Shown here: positions 1-10,700 of the stretch, one piece after another
How positions within the stretch are numbered: position 1 is the stretch's first letter
Layout: the number at the start of each line of letters is the position of its first letter
Assembly (NCBI RefSeq): GCF_000014005.1
Contig: NC_008009.1
Coordinates: 1,116,001-1,180,000, forward strand
Source: Candidatus Koribacter versatilis Ellin345
GTDB taxonomy: Bacteria > Acidobacteriota > Terriglobia > Terriglobales > Acidobacteriaceae
Length of the DNA: 64,000 bases
Direction of reading: 5' to 3'
The notes under the pieces: model-generated
The model's input: only the letters and a program-made list of their open reading frames with translations
The model's database searches: none
What the model was told of the DNA's origin: nothing
Translations under genes and position numbers: made by a program

Positions 1-19
1 CCGCCAAACTTTCGGAGAA

Positions 20-2032
20 ATGCTCGAGTTCGTTCACTTCGAAGGTCGCGGCTACTACGCCATGAGCAGCACGACCATTCGGGTCAACCCAGTAGCGAGG
101 CGCGGACTTCTCCGCGCTTTTGCTCTTTTGGAGTTAGCTGCCCTCATCGTGGGTCTTTCAGTCTTGAGTGTTCGCGTGATTCCACACGCGTGGCGTAGCC
201 TCGATACGGACTTCCCCAATGATTACGTCGCAGCTCGACTGGTTCGCGAGAGCTACACAGTTGACCGGATTTACGAATGGGAATGGTTTGAAGAGCAGAG
301 AGTACGGATGGGAGTTGATTACCCCACAGCCGGCTTCATACCACACACTCCATTCTCGGTTCTCCCCATGATTCCGTTTACATGGTTTGAACCGCTTGCC
401 GCCAAACGGGCATGGATCACTACGAGCCTCCTCCTGCTTCTCGGTTCGATCACGCTGATCTCGAATATTTCCCATTTGCGTTGGCAGTGGGTTGCAACGG
501 CCGCATTCCTGTCCATGCCGCTGTATCGCAATCTCGAGTACGGCCAGTTTTACGTTCTCGTGCTATCGGTGCTCAGCCTCGCGCTATGGTGTTATGGCCG
601 AGATTACCGATTCACAGCCGGACTACTTACGGCGATTGCTGCGGGATTGAAGATCTTTCCCGTGCTGTTGATCGTTTTCTACCTGAGGAAGCGCGATTTC
701 AGGGCCCTCGTCGGATTTGCGATTGGCGCAGTCACGGTATTTGGAACGTCTTTGTATGTGTTCGGTTGGGTAGCGTGCATTCGATATGTGAATGAGATTC
801 TTCCCGCCGCGATGCGCGGCGAAGCGATGGATCCATTCGCCCTGGCTGCGAACTCGATCAGCTCAGTGCTGCATCACATTTTCATCCTTGATCCGCAGTT
901 GAATTCACACCCGATCGTCAATGAGGCGTCGCTCGTCGGTCTGATCGGTCCGTTGTTGCAGATTCTGATATGGGCTCCTATTGCCCTGCTGTGCTCAAGA
1001 ACCAGAGATCCGCGCGTCGACAATCTCGAATGGTCCGGTATTCTTATCGCTTCTCTTACAATCTCGACGCTTCCTGCGTCGTACAACTTCATTGTTTTAT
1101 TGTTGCCGTGCGCCATATGGGTTGGTGGTTGTATTCGCGAAGGCTGTCGGTGGGCTGCTGTGGCCGTCGCCGCGCTCTATTTTCTGATTGGATGGCTTCC
1201 TCTCACGTCTGGCGGCTCACGCGGTTTTGTTGCGATCCTCGCTGTCCCACGCCTTTGGTGCCTACTTCTGTTGTCCGGCTTGGTTATCTACCATCTTTCC
1301 CGCCGGGCGTCGTTTGACTTCCGCCGGGAAGGGCTGTGGATTGCCAGCCTCCTCGTGCTGACGCTGATCAGCAGTTTTGGATTGGCACGTCATGAGAGTC
1401 GACTGTACAGCGAGCACGCTTCGCCCTTAATTCCTGAGGGGACGATCTACGTTGTAACCTCTCCTCAACTTGCAGAGGGTAAATTGCGATTCCATGGGAT
1501 GGCTCGCGACGGCTGGCATTGGTATCAAGTGGACCAAAAAGGCGAGGACATGCACATCATCGAGGCGCCAACGAAAGATACCGCGTGGCTCGTCGAAAAT
1601 AAAGGGCGTCACTCGCTCTGGATCAACGATCGTTCGCAAACACCAGTGCAGGTTTCCTCTGATGATCTCGACGTTTATGAATTCTCGGCTGCCGACAACG
1701 GCCAACTCGTGTTCTCGGCGCTGACGGGCCACCACAGAATGGAGCTTTTTGTGTTGTCGAACGGAAAGCCGGAGCCTTTGCACATTGAAAACGCGCGGTT
1801 TCCCGCGTTTTCTCCGGATGGACGCTGGCTAGCATACGCAAAATTCTCCAATTCTTCCTGGCACCTCACTCTCCGAAAACTCGATAATGGCAACGAACGC
1901 CACCTTGGCACAGCCTCTTGTAACCAAGCGTATCCGGCATGGGTGCGGGATTCGCAGACTCTCATTTATGCGAGCGATTGCGGGCGAGGCTTGTGGCAAA
2001 CCACGCTCGAATCGCGAAGTATCGAGTTTTAG
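20..2032 (+). CDS. GT87/DUF2029-like membrane glycosyltransferase with C-terminal beta-propeller segment
   Basis: A 670-residue protein. The first ~440 residues hold about ten hydrophobic segments and, after the first, the motif DFPNDYVAARL, which resembles the conserved Asp region of GT87/DUF2029 polyprenyl-phosphate-sugar mannosyltransferases. Such enzymes move sugars outside the inner membrane. After the last membrane segment (~residue 455) comes ~200 soluble residues with PD40/TolB-like blade motifs such as FSPDGRWLAYAKF and a second blade ending LIYASDCGRGLW. The two-part architecture is unusual for the family. An in-frame ATG at 62 is an equally possible start because neither site has a well-spaced ribosome binding site. 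The catalytic role is inferred from family resemblance; the substrate is unknown. Confidence 0.72.
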   Translation: MLEFVHFEGRGYYAMSSTTIRVNPVARRGLLRAFALLELAALIVGLSVLSVRVIPHAWRSLDTDFPNDYVAARLVRESYTVDRIYEWEWFEEQRVRMGVDYPTAGFIPHTPFSVLPMIPFTWFEPLAAKRAWITTSLLLLLGSITLISNISHLRWQWVATAAFLSMPLYRNLEYGQFYVLVLSVLSLALWCYGRDYRFTAGLLTAIAAGLKIFPVLLIVFYLRKRDFRALVGFAIGAVTVFGTSLYVFGWVACIRYVNEILPAAMRGEAMDPFALAANSISSVLHHIFILDPQLNSHPIVNEASLVGLIGPLLQILIWAPIALLCSRTRDPRVDNLEWSGILIASLTISTLPASYNFIVLLLPCAIWVGGCIREGCRWAAVAVAALYFLIGWLPLTSGGSRGFVAILAVPRLWCLLLLSGLVIYHLSRRASFDFRREGLWIASLLVLTLISSFGLARHESRLYSEHASPLIPEGTIYVVTSPQLAEGKLRFHGMARDGWHWYQVDQKGEDMHIIEAPTKDTAWLVENKGRHSLWINDRSQTPVQVSSDDLDVYEFSAADNGQLVFSALTGHHRMELFVLSNGKPEPLHIENARFPAFSPDGRWLAYAKFSNSSWHLTLRKLDNGNERHLGTASCNQAYPAWVRDSQTLIYASDCGRGLWQTTLESRSIEF

Positions 2033-2147
2033 ACACACCTGTCTAATTGGTGTTTAGCACGGTGCTGTAAATTCAATTTCTCGAGATGCTGGAGGGCGGT
2101 CGTAAAAAGCATATATCCTTACGAGAAGTTCCTCCGCAGGAGCAGTA

Positions 2148-3500
2148 GTGAAGACCAGCATTCTCGATATTCTTCGGATCGGTATCGGTCCGTCGAGTTC
2201 CCATACCGTTGGACCGATGCGTGCGTCGCGCGAATTTCTTGTGAGGCTCGGCACAAGGCTTGTTTCGGTTGATCGACTCCTCGTCGAACTCTACGGCTCA
2301 TTGGCTTTGACCGGCCATGGGCACGGAACGGACCGCGCGATTTTGCTGGGGCTCGAAGGATGCAAGCCAGAACTCGTCGATCCCGAGTTGATCGACGAAA
2401 CTATTTCCAGCATTCGAAATACCCAGAAAATTAAGTTGCTAGGTGAGCGACAAATATCGTTCGGCGAAAATCTTGATTTAGTGTTCCATCGCGATATCGC
2501 GATGCCGGGCCATCCAAATACGTTGCGACTAACCGCATTCGACGATGCGGGAGATGAGATCGAGACCGCTCTCTACTATTCAGTGGGGGGCGGCTTTATT
2601 GCGCGTGAAGGCGAGGTTCAGGCTAGGGAAGAAAAGCAGGAGCCGCCTTATCCCTTCTCAAGCGCTGAGGAACTCTTGAGACTCGGAGAACGACATGGCC
2701 TCGCAATCTGGCAGATTGTGTTGGCGAATGAAGAGCGATGGCGTGGTGAAGCGGATGTTCGTGCTTACGTCGCGAAGATCTGGAACACAATGCAAGGATG
2801 CGTAGCGCGCGGGCTAAAGACCGAAGGCATCCTGCCCGGCGGTCTCAAGGTGCGGAGGCGAGCGCCAAATCTCGCACGAAGGCTTGCCGAGAAAAAAACC
2901 AGCGATCCTCTGGGGGCGTTGGACTGGGTGAACGCGTTTGCGTTTGCGGTGAACGAAGAAAACGCTGCCGGCGGTCGAGTAGTAACAGCTCCTACGAACG
3001 GTGCGGCCGGCGTTATTCCGGCGGTGGCGCACTACTATGAGAAATTCGTGCCGGAGGCGTCAGAAGATGGGTTGTTCCGCTTTCTGCTGACGGCCGGCGC
3101 CATCGGTATTCTCTACAAGGAGAACGCTTCGATCTCAGGCGCGGAAGTCGGATGCCAGGGAGAGGTCGGCGTCGCTTGCTCGATGGCCGCCGGCGGACTC
3201 GTAGCTGCCTTGGGAGGAACCAACGATCAAGTTGAGCACGCCGCGGAGATCGGTATGGAACACCATCTGGGGATGACGTGTGATCCGATTGCCGGACTAG
3301 TGCAGATTCCCTGTATCGAAAGAAATGGCGTTGGTGCTGTCAAGGCTATCAATGCGTGCCGCATGGCGATGCAGGAGCCCGAACACAAGGTGTCGCTGGA
3401 TCAGGTTATCGAGACGATGTACAAAACGGGTCTCGATATGCAGACTCGCTACAAGGAAACATCACAGGCTGGCCTCGCATTGAACATCATCGAGTGCTAA
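2148..3500 (+). CDS. sdaA: L-serine dehydratase, one-chain iron-sulfur type
   Basis: Converts L-serine to pyruvate and ammonia in the cytoplasm using a [4Fe-4S] cluster. The 450-residue length and order fit the fused alpha/beta form: an N-terminal domain opening with the family signature [15 protein letters not shown], then the alpha domain with [29 protein letters not shown] and [12 protein letters not shown], which supply the cysteines expected to hold the cluster. The start is GTG at 2148, preceded at five bases by CAGGAG (2137-2142). It stands alone, with no partner gene of serine metabolism nearby. The family call is secure. Confidence 0.95.
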   Translation: MKTSILDILRIGIGPSSSHTVGPMRASREFLVRLGTRLVSVDRLLVELYGSLALTGHGHGTDRAILLGLEGCKPELVDPELIDETISSIRNTQKIKLLGERQISFGENLDLVFHRDIAMPGHPNTLRLTAFDDAGDEIETALYYSVGGGFIAREGEVQAREEKQEPPYPFSSAEELLRLGERHGLAIWQIVLANEERWRGEADVRAYVAKIWNTMQGCVARGLKTEGILPGGLKVRRRAPNLARRLAEKKTSDPLGALDWVNAFAFAVNEENAAGGRVVTAPTNGAAGVIPAVAHYYEKFVPEASEDGLFRFLLTAGAIGILYKENASISGAEVGCQGEVGVACSMAAGGLVAALGGTNDQVEHAAEIGMEHHLGMTCDPIAGLVQIPCIERNGVGAVKAINACRMAMQEPEHKVSLDQVIETMYKTGLDMQTRYKETSQAGLALNIIEC

Positions 3501-3661
3501 CGCGATTGAGTCGAAATGACGCCGGTCGACCCGCCTAGCGACTATTCAGCCTTCGTTATCCGAATGGTGTTCCCGAATTGAATGCCTTTTGACGCTTGCG
3601 ATACCGCGGGCGCGAGCAAAGCAAAGAAAACGACAGCAGCGCGGCAAGCGGGATCGGTTTC
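3501..3661. other. Convergent intergenic gap
   Basis: A 161-base gap between the converging serine dehydratase and GH31 genes. I see no gene, no strong hairpin with a T-run, and no repeat in it. Confidence 0.6.
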
Positions 3662-6013
3662 TCACTTTGCAGAGATCGAGACGATTTTTCCGGCGTAGCG
3701 GACCGTCTGATCGAAAACGGACGCAGTCTCAACACCGACGCCGTGAGCGCTGCCGACAAATACCACGTGGAATGTGCGCTCATTCAGCATGCCTGGAAAG
3801 CTACCTCGGCGGTCGCCGATCTTGAGCTTATGCTCCCGCTCATTCCACGAGATTGGAATCTCCGCGTGCATGCCCTTCTCGTAGTTGTAATTGTCATTTT
3901 CGTCTTCGTATAACGTGAAGTGGCCATCAGCGCCGCGGTATACGCGCAGTTCGATCGGGTCGACGGGTTTCTCGCCGGCGTATTGCTCATCGGGACCGAG
4001 AGGCACGATTGATCCGGCACGAACGTACAAGGGCATTCGATCGATTGGTGCAGGTGCGTTGATCCAGTGGCCACCCTGTAGTTCCTCTCCGGTCCAGAAG
4101 TCATACCAGGTGGTCCCGGGCAGATAGAGGTGTCGCTCAGTTGCGCCTTGCTCCGTGACTGGATTCACGAGAAAAGCAGGTCCGTAGAGGAACTGGTCGC
4201 CGACGTTTTGCGCCTTCACGTCGTCGCGAAAATCCATAACCAGCGGGCGCATCGGCGTGTAGCTCTGATCGGTGACCATCCACGCGAGTGAGTAAATGTA
4301 CGGCATCATGCGATAACGAAGCCGATCGAACTGAACTAGGACCTTTTCGGTTTCCGGACCGTAGGACCAGAGTTCGTTTTCATCGGGATTGCGCGTACCA
4401 TGTGTGCGGAAAATCGGGCAGAATGCGCCGTACTGAAACCAGCGTGTGTACAGTTCGCGATATTGCGGGTCGTTAAGATTCCCTCCCGAAATAAACCCGC
4501 CAATGTCGGTCGTCCAGTAGGGCATACCTGAGAGTGAGTAATTCAGACCGGCCGGAATCTGTCGTTGGAAGGCGAGCCAGTTCTCGAGGATATCGCCGGA
4601 CCATGCTGTAACGGCGTTGCGTTGCGCGCCAGCGAACACCGACCGAGAAAGGATGAAGACGCGCTTTTTGTCGCTTGCACTGCGCTGGCCTTCATACACC
4701 GCGGTTGTGGTCATCAATGGGAAGATGTTGGCATAGCGGTCGCCACTACCGATTGAGACTTTGTGACCGAGCATGATGTTTTCTTCCTGGTTCTCGGTCT
4801 CTGGCTCGGTGGTATCCAACCACCAGGCGTCCACGCCAACGCTGAAGAGAGCTTTGTCCATCAGGTTCCAGTAGTATTTACGGGCCTCTGGATTCGTAGC
4901 GTCATACACCGCCATTTGCCCGGCGTGGTACGGAGGCGAAGCGAACTTAGTGCGATCGATGAACCATCCCTTCTTGTCCATCTCCTCGTATTCTTTAGAT
5001 CCCGGTTCGAAGAAAGGCCAGACGGAAATCATCAGGTGGAAATTATTTTTGTGGAGGTCGTCGACCATTCCCTTAGGATCGGGGTAATTATCGTTGAATA
5101 CATGCTCGCCTTTGCGGTTCCACCAGAACCAGTCCTGCACGATGTCGTCTACCGGAAGTTTCACTTCGCGATACTTGTGTGCGACAGCGAGAATCTCCTT
5201 CTCCGATTTGTAGCGGTTCTTGCACTGCCAAAAGCCATACGCCCATCGACCGAACATGGGAGCCTGTCCTGTTAGCTCGCGATAGGAGGCGACAATCTTG
5301 TCGAGATCCGGGCCGTACAAGAAGTAATAGTCGATCGTGTCGGCGACTTCGGAACTCAGATAAAGCACGTGGACGAAACGGTTGTTGAATCGCGATCGCG
5401 ATGTGTTGTTCCAGAAGATTCCATAGCCGTTCGTCGAGACGAAGAGCGGGATTGTGATGTTCGTGTTTTCCTGCGAAAGCTCAACGGACTCGCCCCGAAA
5501 ATTGAAGACCCCGGCCTGGTGTTGGCCGAGGCCATAGAGACCTTCCTGCGATCCATACATGTTGATCACAGTCTCACCGCGGTAGGTGTTTTCACCGTTC
5601 ACCGTCTGGGGATACATGAGGCGCTTACCGTCTGTCGCGAGCGTCTTGCCGGACGCGTCACTGTAGTTGATCGCGCCGGTTGAAGCGGTGATCTGAATCT
5701 GGAGTTTGGACGTCGTGAGCCTATAACCATCCGATGTCTTGTCGAAAGTGAACGCAGCCCGAGGCCACTCCTTTTTGATGACGACATAATCGGGGTGGCT
5801 CGCAAACGTCGAAACCGGAGAGTAGATCAAGTGAACAATCGCCTCGTTGCATATTTGGAATTTAAGGCGGGCTCCGGACTTTAGTTCAAACACGACTCCT
5901 TCCTCTGATTTCTTCGAGCCCGTGATCGGGTCGTGGGGAGTCCATTGGCCGAATGCCGGGAAACAATAACAAACCAATGAGAGGAGGAATAAAAAGATCG
6001 CCCTGAGTCGCAT
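3662..6013 (-). CDS. Exported GH31 glycoside hydrolase, alpha-xylosidase-like
   Basis: Predicted to cleave non-reducing alpha-xylosyl or alpha-glucosyl residues from oligosaccharides. The 783-residue protein begins with a signal peptide (MRLRAIFLFLLSL... ending AFGQ), so it acts in the periplasm or at the surface. The GH31 core shows GRWAYGFWQCKNRYKS, the nucleophile Asp in DAWWLDTTEPE (about residue 400) and the acid/base Asp in AWSGDI (about residue 474). The C-terminus is a beta-sandwich region. I chose ATG 6013, with GGTGA just upstream, over GTG at 6022. It is divergent from a LacI-type regulator, with a palindrome in the shared gap. Family membership is clear; xylosidase rather than glucosidase activity is inferred from context and from the YicI-like motif style. 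Confidence 0.9.
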   Translation of the reverse strand: MRLRAIFLFLLSLVCYCFPAFGQWTPHDPITGSKKSEEGVVFELKSGARLKFQICNEAIVHLIYSPVSTFASHPDYVVIKKEWPRAAFTFDKTSDGYRLTTSKLQIQITASTGAINYSDASGKTLATDGKRLMYPQTVNGENTYRGETVINMYGSQEGLYGLGQHQAGVFNFRGESVELSQENTNITIPLFVSTNGYGIFWNNTSRSRFNNRFVHVLYLSSEVADTIDYYFLYGPDLDKIVASYRELTGQAPMFGRWAYGFWQCKNRYKSEKEILAVAHKYREVKLPVDDIVQDWFWWNRKGEHVFNDNYPDPKGMVDDLHKNNFHLMISVWPFFEPGSKEYEEMDKKGWFIDRTKFASPPYHAGQMAVYDATNPEARKYYWNLMDKALFSVGVDAWWLDTTEPETENQEENIMLGHKVSIGSGDRYANIFPLMTTTAVYEGQRSASDKKRVFILSRSVFAGAQRNAVTAWSGDILENWLAFQRQIPAGLNYSLSGMPYWTTDIGGFISGGNLNDPQYRELYTRWFQYGAFCPIFRTHGTRNPDENELWSYGPETEKVLVQFDRLRYRMMPYIYSLAWMVTDQSYTPMRPLVMDFRDDVKAQNVGDQFLYGPAFLVNPVTEQGATERHLYLPGTTWYDFWTGEELQGGHWINAPAPIDRMPLYVRAGSIVPLGPDEQYAGEKPVDPIELRVYRGADGHFTLYEDENDNYNYEKGMHAEIPISWNEREHKLKIGDRRGSFPGMLNERTFHVVFVGSAHGVGVETASVFDQTVRYAGKIVSISAK

Positions 6014-6070
6014 GAAAATCACCGCTTTCTACCGCAAGAACCCTAACGTACCGAATGAAGTACCTGCAAG

Positions 6071-6084
6071 CTGAAACGATTTAG
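6071..6084. promoter_or_regulatory. Predicted LacI-type operator between GH31 and lacI genes
   Basis: CTGAAACGATTTAG is an imperfect dyad with a central CG. It differs at two positions from the perfect palindrome at 7388-7401. It lies in the 115-bp gap between the divergent GH31 and regulator genes, where it could control both. Confidence 0.6.
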
Positions 6085-6128
6085 ACAATCATTTTTAGTG
6101 CCTTTTTGGCTGACACACCTGCCCATGA

Positions 6129-7214
6129 ATGTATGATGTTGGCATGGCCGCGCGGAAACCCGGCAAGAAAATACATGCGCAGCAAGATGTCCCTCGCCGC
6201 GTGACATTGAAGTTCCTCGCCGAATATCTTCAGCTCTCTACTACAACAGTCTCGGTGGTGTTGAGCGACTCTCCGCTCGCGATGACGATCGCCCAGAAAA
6301 CCAAGGAGAGAATCTGGGCCGCAGTTGAGAAGTTCCAGTACCGCCCCAACATGTTTGCGCAGTATCTGCATTCCAAGCGCACCTTCAGCGTAGCCGTTCT
6401 CGTGCCGGATATCGGAGATGAATACTCGTCGTCACTCATTAGCGGCATCGAGCGGCGACTGTCTGAAGCAGGGTACAAATATATCGTTGCGAGCCATCGC
6501 GGTGCTCCGAAAGAAATCGAGACATCCCCGGAAACTCTCATGGATAGGGCAGTCGAGGGCATGATTTTCATCAATACCCCCCTCCAGAAGAGACTTCCAA
6601 TTCCCGTTGTCGCTGTTTCTGACATCACGACGGCACCGGGCGTGTCGAGGATTGTAATCGACAATGACCGTGCAATTTGGCTCGGGCTTTCACATCTCAA
6701 GCAGCTCGGTCACAAGCGGATCGCATTCTTCAAGGGGCCGGACCACAACGGCGACACCGAAATGCGATGGAAGGCCGTCCTCGAGAATTCCGAGAAATTC
6801 GGATTGGAAGTCGAGCGCGAATTGACCGTCCAACTCGGAACATATCCAGAAGTGAATGAATCAACAGTGTCCCACCACGGGTACGCCGCTGCGATGACGC
6901 TGCTCAAGCGAACGCGGAGCTTCACTGCTTTAATGGCGTTCAATGACGGTTCCGCAATCGGAGCGATTCGCGCTTTCCAGGATGCAGGACTCTCGGTGCC
7001 CAACGCCGTCTCGGTGATCGGGATCGATGACGTTCCTCTGGGTGAGTTTATCTACCCACGCCTTACCACAGTCCGACAGCCTCTTGAACAAATGGGTCAG
7101 CTCGCCGCTTCAACACTCCTCGACCGGATCAACGGAATGACGGTGCTTGAGGAGACAAAGGTCCTTCCCGAGTTGATTGTGCGAGAATCCACTGCTCCGC
7201 AGCGCTACAGATAA
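6129..7214 (+). CDS. LacI-family transcriptional regulator of the GH31/TonB receptor locus
   Basis: A 361-residue regulator. The N-terminal helix-turn-helix (residues ~25-70) contains VTLKFLAEYLQLSTTTVSVVLSDSP, shown here only as a location: recognition helix near STTTVSVVL. It is followed by a hinge and a periplasmic-binding-protein-like effector domain with FTALMAFNDGSAIGAIRAF, VSVIGIDDVPL and the closing LTTVRQPLEQMG typical of LacI/PurR proteins. It is divergent from the GH31 gene and upstream of a TonB-dependent receptor. Both flanks carry matching palindromes, so it probably represses both in response to a sugar. ATG 6144 is an alternative start; neither has a strong ribosome binding site. 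Confidence 0.9.
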   Translation: MYDVGMAARKPGKKIHAQQDVPRRVTLKFLAEYLQLSTTTVSVVLSDSPLAMTIAQKTKERIWAAVEKFQYRPNMFAQYLHSKRTFSVAVLVPDIGDEYSSSLISGIERRLSEAGYKYIVASHRGAPKEIETSPETLMDRAVEGMIFINTPLQKRLPIPVVAVSDITTAPGVSRIVIDNDRAIWLGLSHLKQLGHKRIAFFKGPDHNGDTEMRWKAVLENSEKFGLEVERELTVQLGTYPEVNESTVSHHGYAAAMTLLKRTRSFTALMAFNDGSAIGAIRAFQDAGLSVPNAVSVIGIDDVPLGEFIYPRLTTVRQPLEQMGQLAASTLLDRINGMTVLEETKVLPELIVRESTAPQRYR

Positions 7215-7346
7215 TTCCCTACCAAATCGGTGTTTCCGGAATTGGGAACACTATCGTATTTCGACCGTTGTGGGATGGAAGGTGCGTCCTTAGTGGTCGA
7301 GACTGGAATTGCACGCCTAGGGTGGCGTGTTAGTGCAAAAGAATTA

Positions 7347-7375
7347 TTGACACGGTGATATCAAGGTTTTAAAAG
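7347..7375 (+). promoter_or_regulatory. Predicted sigma-70 promoter of the TonB-dependent receptor
   Basis: A perfect -35 box TTGACA (7347-7352) and a -10-like TAAAAG (7370-7375) are separated by 17 bases. Transcription would start near 7382, about six bases before the palindromic operator. Confidence 0.6.
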
Positions 7376-7387
7376 TGGCAGCGTTGT

Positions 7388-7401
7388 CTAAAACGTTTTA
7401 G
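7388..7401. promoter_or_regulatory. Predicted LacI-type operator, perfect 14-bp palindrome
   Basis: CTAAAACGTTTTAG is a perfect palindrome centred on CG, the usual hallmark of LacI-family sites. It sits directly after the predicted start point of the receptor transcript, so a bound repressor would block initiation. It matches the dyad at 6071-6084 at 12 of 14 positions, which ties both to the regulator encoded between them. Confidence 0.7.
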
Positions 7402-7797
7402 ATGGGAAAAATATCCATCGAGAAAAGCCGGCATGACCGGCGAAGCTGTATTCGCGTTCCACGGAACGCTTCTTACAGGCGGCCCCTGCTATGAATTCTG
7501 CGATTTACCGGCCCCTTGGGCGCTCGACAGCGTCCGAGATTCTGGTGACAGTACCCGAGCCAGTATCGATTCTCGAACTGCAGCTGAAACGCCCGGCAGG
7601 CGGCCCTCCCGTTCGAAAAGCGCTCCAATCGCCAATAACGTTCACTCCACGTATTCATTCCGTTGCAATCCTCCGTACGCACGAACTGAGGCGTTCGACC
7701 TCCAGCAGTGATGCGTCGGCGTATGGAATGAATGAGAACAAAGTGAGTTTGACCTAGAGCCCGCAATGAACCAGTGCGGGCAGTTCGGGAGGTACCA

Positions 7798-10700
7798 ATG
7801 CGTAAGTCTATTTGCGGCATATTTCTGCTAATCGGGCTGCTCTTGGCATCAGCCGCGATGTTCGCGCAGCAGACGGCTACGATCTCAGGCACGGTCACGG
7901 ATTCATCCGGCGCTGTAATTCCCCATGCCAGTGTGACGTTGACCAACAACGCTACACAGGATGTTCGTCGTACTACCGGTAATGATTCCGGTTTTTTTGT
8001 TTTCACTGCAGTTGTGACGGGAAACTACACGGTAAAGATTGAGGCAACGAGTTTCCGCGCTTGGGAGAACAAGACGATTAGTCTGCATCCTGGCGATCAC
8101 TTCAACGTGAATAACATTCAGATGACCGTGGCGACCGCAAACGAAAACGTCACGGTCGAAGCGGTGTCTTCACAGGTTCAGATTCTCGATTCCGGCGAGC
8201 GTAGCTCAACCCTTTATGCGAAAGACATCCGGAATATGGCTCTCCAAGGCCGCGACGTTACAGAACTCACTAAAACACTTCCTGGCTTCAACAATCTGAC
8301 TGGCGGCGGCAACGTGAACAACGCCAGCGGATATGATCCGACAATCGCGGGTATCGGCTCTTCGGTTGGGAACGGCTATAACGCCAATGGGTCTCCGACC
8401 CGCGTGGGCGGAGCGCAGTTGACGTCGGACGGCGCCAACATCATCGATCCTGGTTGTAACTGCAACGCGACACAAACCGTAAATGCCGACATGGTGCAGG
8501 AAGTGAAAGTCACCACTTCCAACTACGGAGCAGAGTCTCAAAGCGGTCCGGTGGTCATTCAGGCTGTTGGCAAGTCCGGCTCGTCCCAGTTCCACGGCGC
8601 CGCGTACCTGCACTTCCGCGATCATTCGATGAATTCGACGGACGCAGTGAACAAGTCTCTTGGTACTACGAAGCCGGATGATCGTTACTGGTATCCAGGA
8701 GGCAACTTTGGCGGTCCGGTGCGCATTCCCGGCACCAACTTCAACAAGAGCAACAAGTTGCTCTTTTGGACCGGCTACGAATATTACAACCAGAGCTTCC
8801 CGGATCAGATCGTGCCTGTCGTCACGTCCACCGTTCCCACCGACAGCATGCGCGCGGGCAACTTCGACATGAGCGCTGCCGACAATGCTCACTTTTGTGG
8901 CGTTGGCGGATGGCTACCGCAGTGCACCCCGATCACCAGCATTAATGGAACAACCGTCAACAACGGAGACATCTCATCATTTGTCGATCCAGGTGGCGCT
9001 GCGATCATGAAGATGATCCCCGCCGCGAATGCGGATCCTGCTACGAACGGTGGGCACAACTTCATCACGAATGCCATGAATACAAAGAACGGTTATATGT
9101 GGCATTCACGTGTGGATTACAGCATCACCGATTCAACCAAGCTGTATGTCTCATACAACCAGCAGAACGAAGTCGCTGGTATCCCGGTGATGTTGTGGTG
9201 GGCGCCTCCGACCGAAGTTCCATTTCCCGGCAATTTCGTTGCTCCAGGCGATTCCAAGACGATCTCAGCTAACCTCGTGAAGATTTTCAGTCCGACTCTC
9301 ACGAACGAGACAATCGTCACGTGGTCATATCTGAACAATGCTTATCGCTATGACAACATGGCCGGCGTATCGCGACAGGCACTTGGGTACCCGTATCACG
9401 GCATTTTCGGCAACACGGATGTAATGCCTTCTCTGTCGAATGGTTGGTGGATTCCCGGATACCCGATGATCTACCAGCAGGACGCCCACGACTATTACAG
9501 CAAGAAGCAGGCCCCGGGCGTGACTGACAACCTCACCAAGGTGATCCGGACCCACACCCTTAAGTTCGGCTTCGACTGGCAGATGGCGCAGAACGACCAA
9601 ATGAATTTCGTTCAGCAGAACGGACAAGTTCAATTTGCCACATGGGGAGCAAGCGGCAATCCTGTTGCGAACCTGCTCCTCGGCTCGACCACCGGCTATA
9701 CGGAATCCTCGAAGAACACTCCGCAGAACATGACTTACCAGACCTTCGGGTTCTACCTCCAGGACGATTGGAAGGTAACACGTCGCTTGACGCTGAATCT
9801 CGGTGTCCGTCTCTCGCATGACCCAGGTTGGACAGATCACAGCGGCAACTACGGGCTGGCGACGTGGACACAACGGCAGTACAACAGCGACATCGCCGCC
9901 GGGAATTCATTCCTGCCCGGTATGCGTTGGAACGCCGTGGACGGCAGCGTTCCGTTGTCAGGGCGTGACGTTCAGCTGATCTTCGCCGCTCCGCGTGTCG
10001 GACTCGCGTTTGACGTCTTTGGCGATGGCAAGACTGCATTGCGCGGCGGTTTCGGCGCGTACTACTACCATGATCAGTTCAACGACTATCAGGGACCACT
10101 GAGCACTGCGCAGGGCGGACGTTCTTGCGCTACCACTGGCGTCGCCACACTCGCGCAGATCGATGCACAAGAGAATGTGAACTGCTCGCAGGTTGGCGGA
10201 ACCTACGCTGTCAATCCGAATGATGACTCAGAGCCGCTTACCTATACGTATAGCTTCACGTTTTCGCAGGCTCTTCCCAAGAACTCTCTGCTGGAGATCG
10301 CGTATTCCGGCAATCAGAGTTCGAACTTGATCGTCCCGAACCAGAACCAGAACATCATTCCACTGGGCGCGTTCTTCAAGCCCGACCCGGTCACCGGTGT
10401 TATTAACTCGGTTCCGGACCTCGAGCAGGGCGCGAACGGCGCGAACAAGAACAACTACAAACCGATGCTCGCCTATACCGACCTGAACCTGGTCCAACAT
10501 GGTGCATTCGCCAATTACAACGCACTTCAGGTTTCGTATGCAAAGCCCAGCGGTGCATTTACTTATAGCTTCAACTACACATGGTCGAAGGCGATGGGAA
10601 TCATCGGCCAAGGCCCGGGCGGGTATAACACGCAGCCTGATCCGGCCAACTTCCACAACGATTACACCGTTTCCTACATCAATCGCCCGCATGTGTTCAA

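Larger units (their letters stand above)
7215..7797 (+). other. 583-base regulatory gap and long receptor leader
   Basis: Holds a weak hairpin after the regulator gene (7230-7251, GTGTTTCC pairing with GGGAACAC with one G-U pair), a strong promoter (7347-7375), a palindromic operator (7388-7401) and then about 400 bases of leader without a convincing gene. Just before the ribosome binding site a seven-bp stem is possible (7759-7765 with 7775-7781). Short reading frames here lack ribosome binding sites and recognisable products. Confidence 0.6.

Noticed and set aside
2030-2045. TAGACA-N4-TGTCTA dyad at the end of the GT87-like gene
   Set aside because: Only six-bp arms with no T-run; too weak to call as terminator or operator.
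4763-5275. 170-residue frame opposite the GH31 gene
   Set aside because: It lies wholly within a conserved GH31 core and has no start signals.
7635-7642. ATAACGTT, a partial match to the tandem operators at 25171-25202
   Set aside because: Only eight of ten bases, a single copy and not next to a promoter; chance match is likely.
7433-7711. 92-residue frame in the leader of the first receptor
   Set aside because: No ribosome binding site, no recognisable domain, and composition unlike neighbouring genes. Kept as non-coding leader.
8206-8892. 228-residue antisense frame in the first receptor
   Set aside because: Antisense to conserved plug and barrel coding sequence, with no independent signals.
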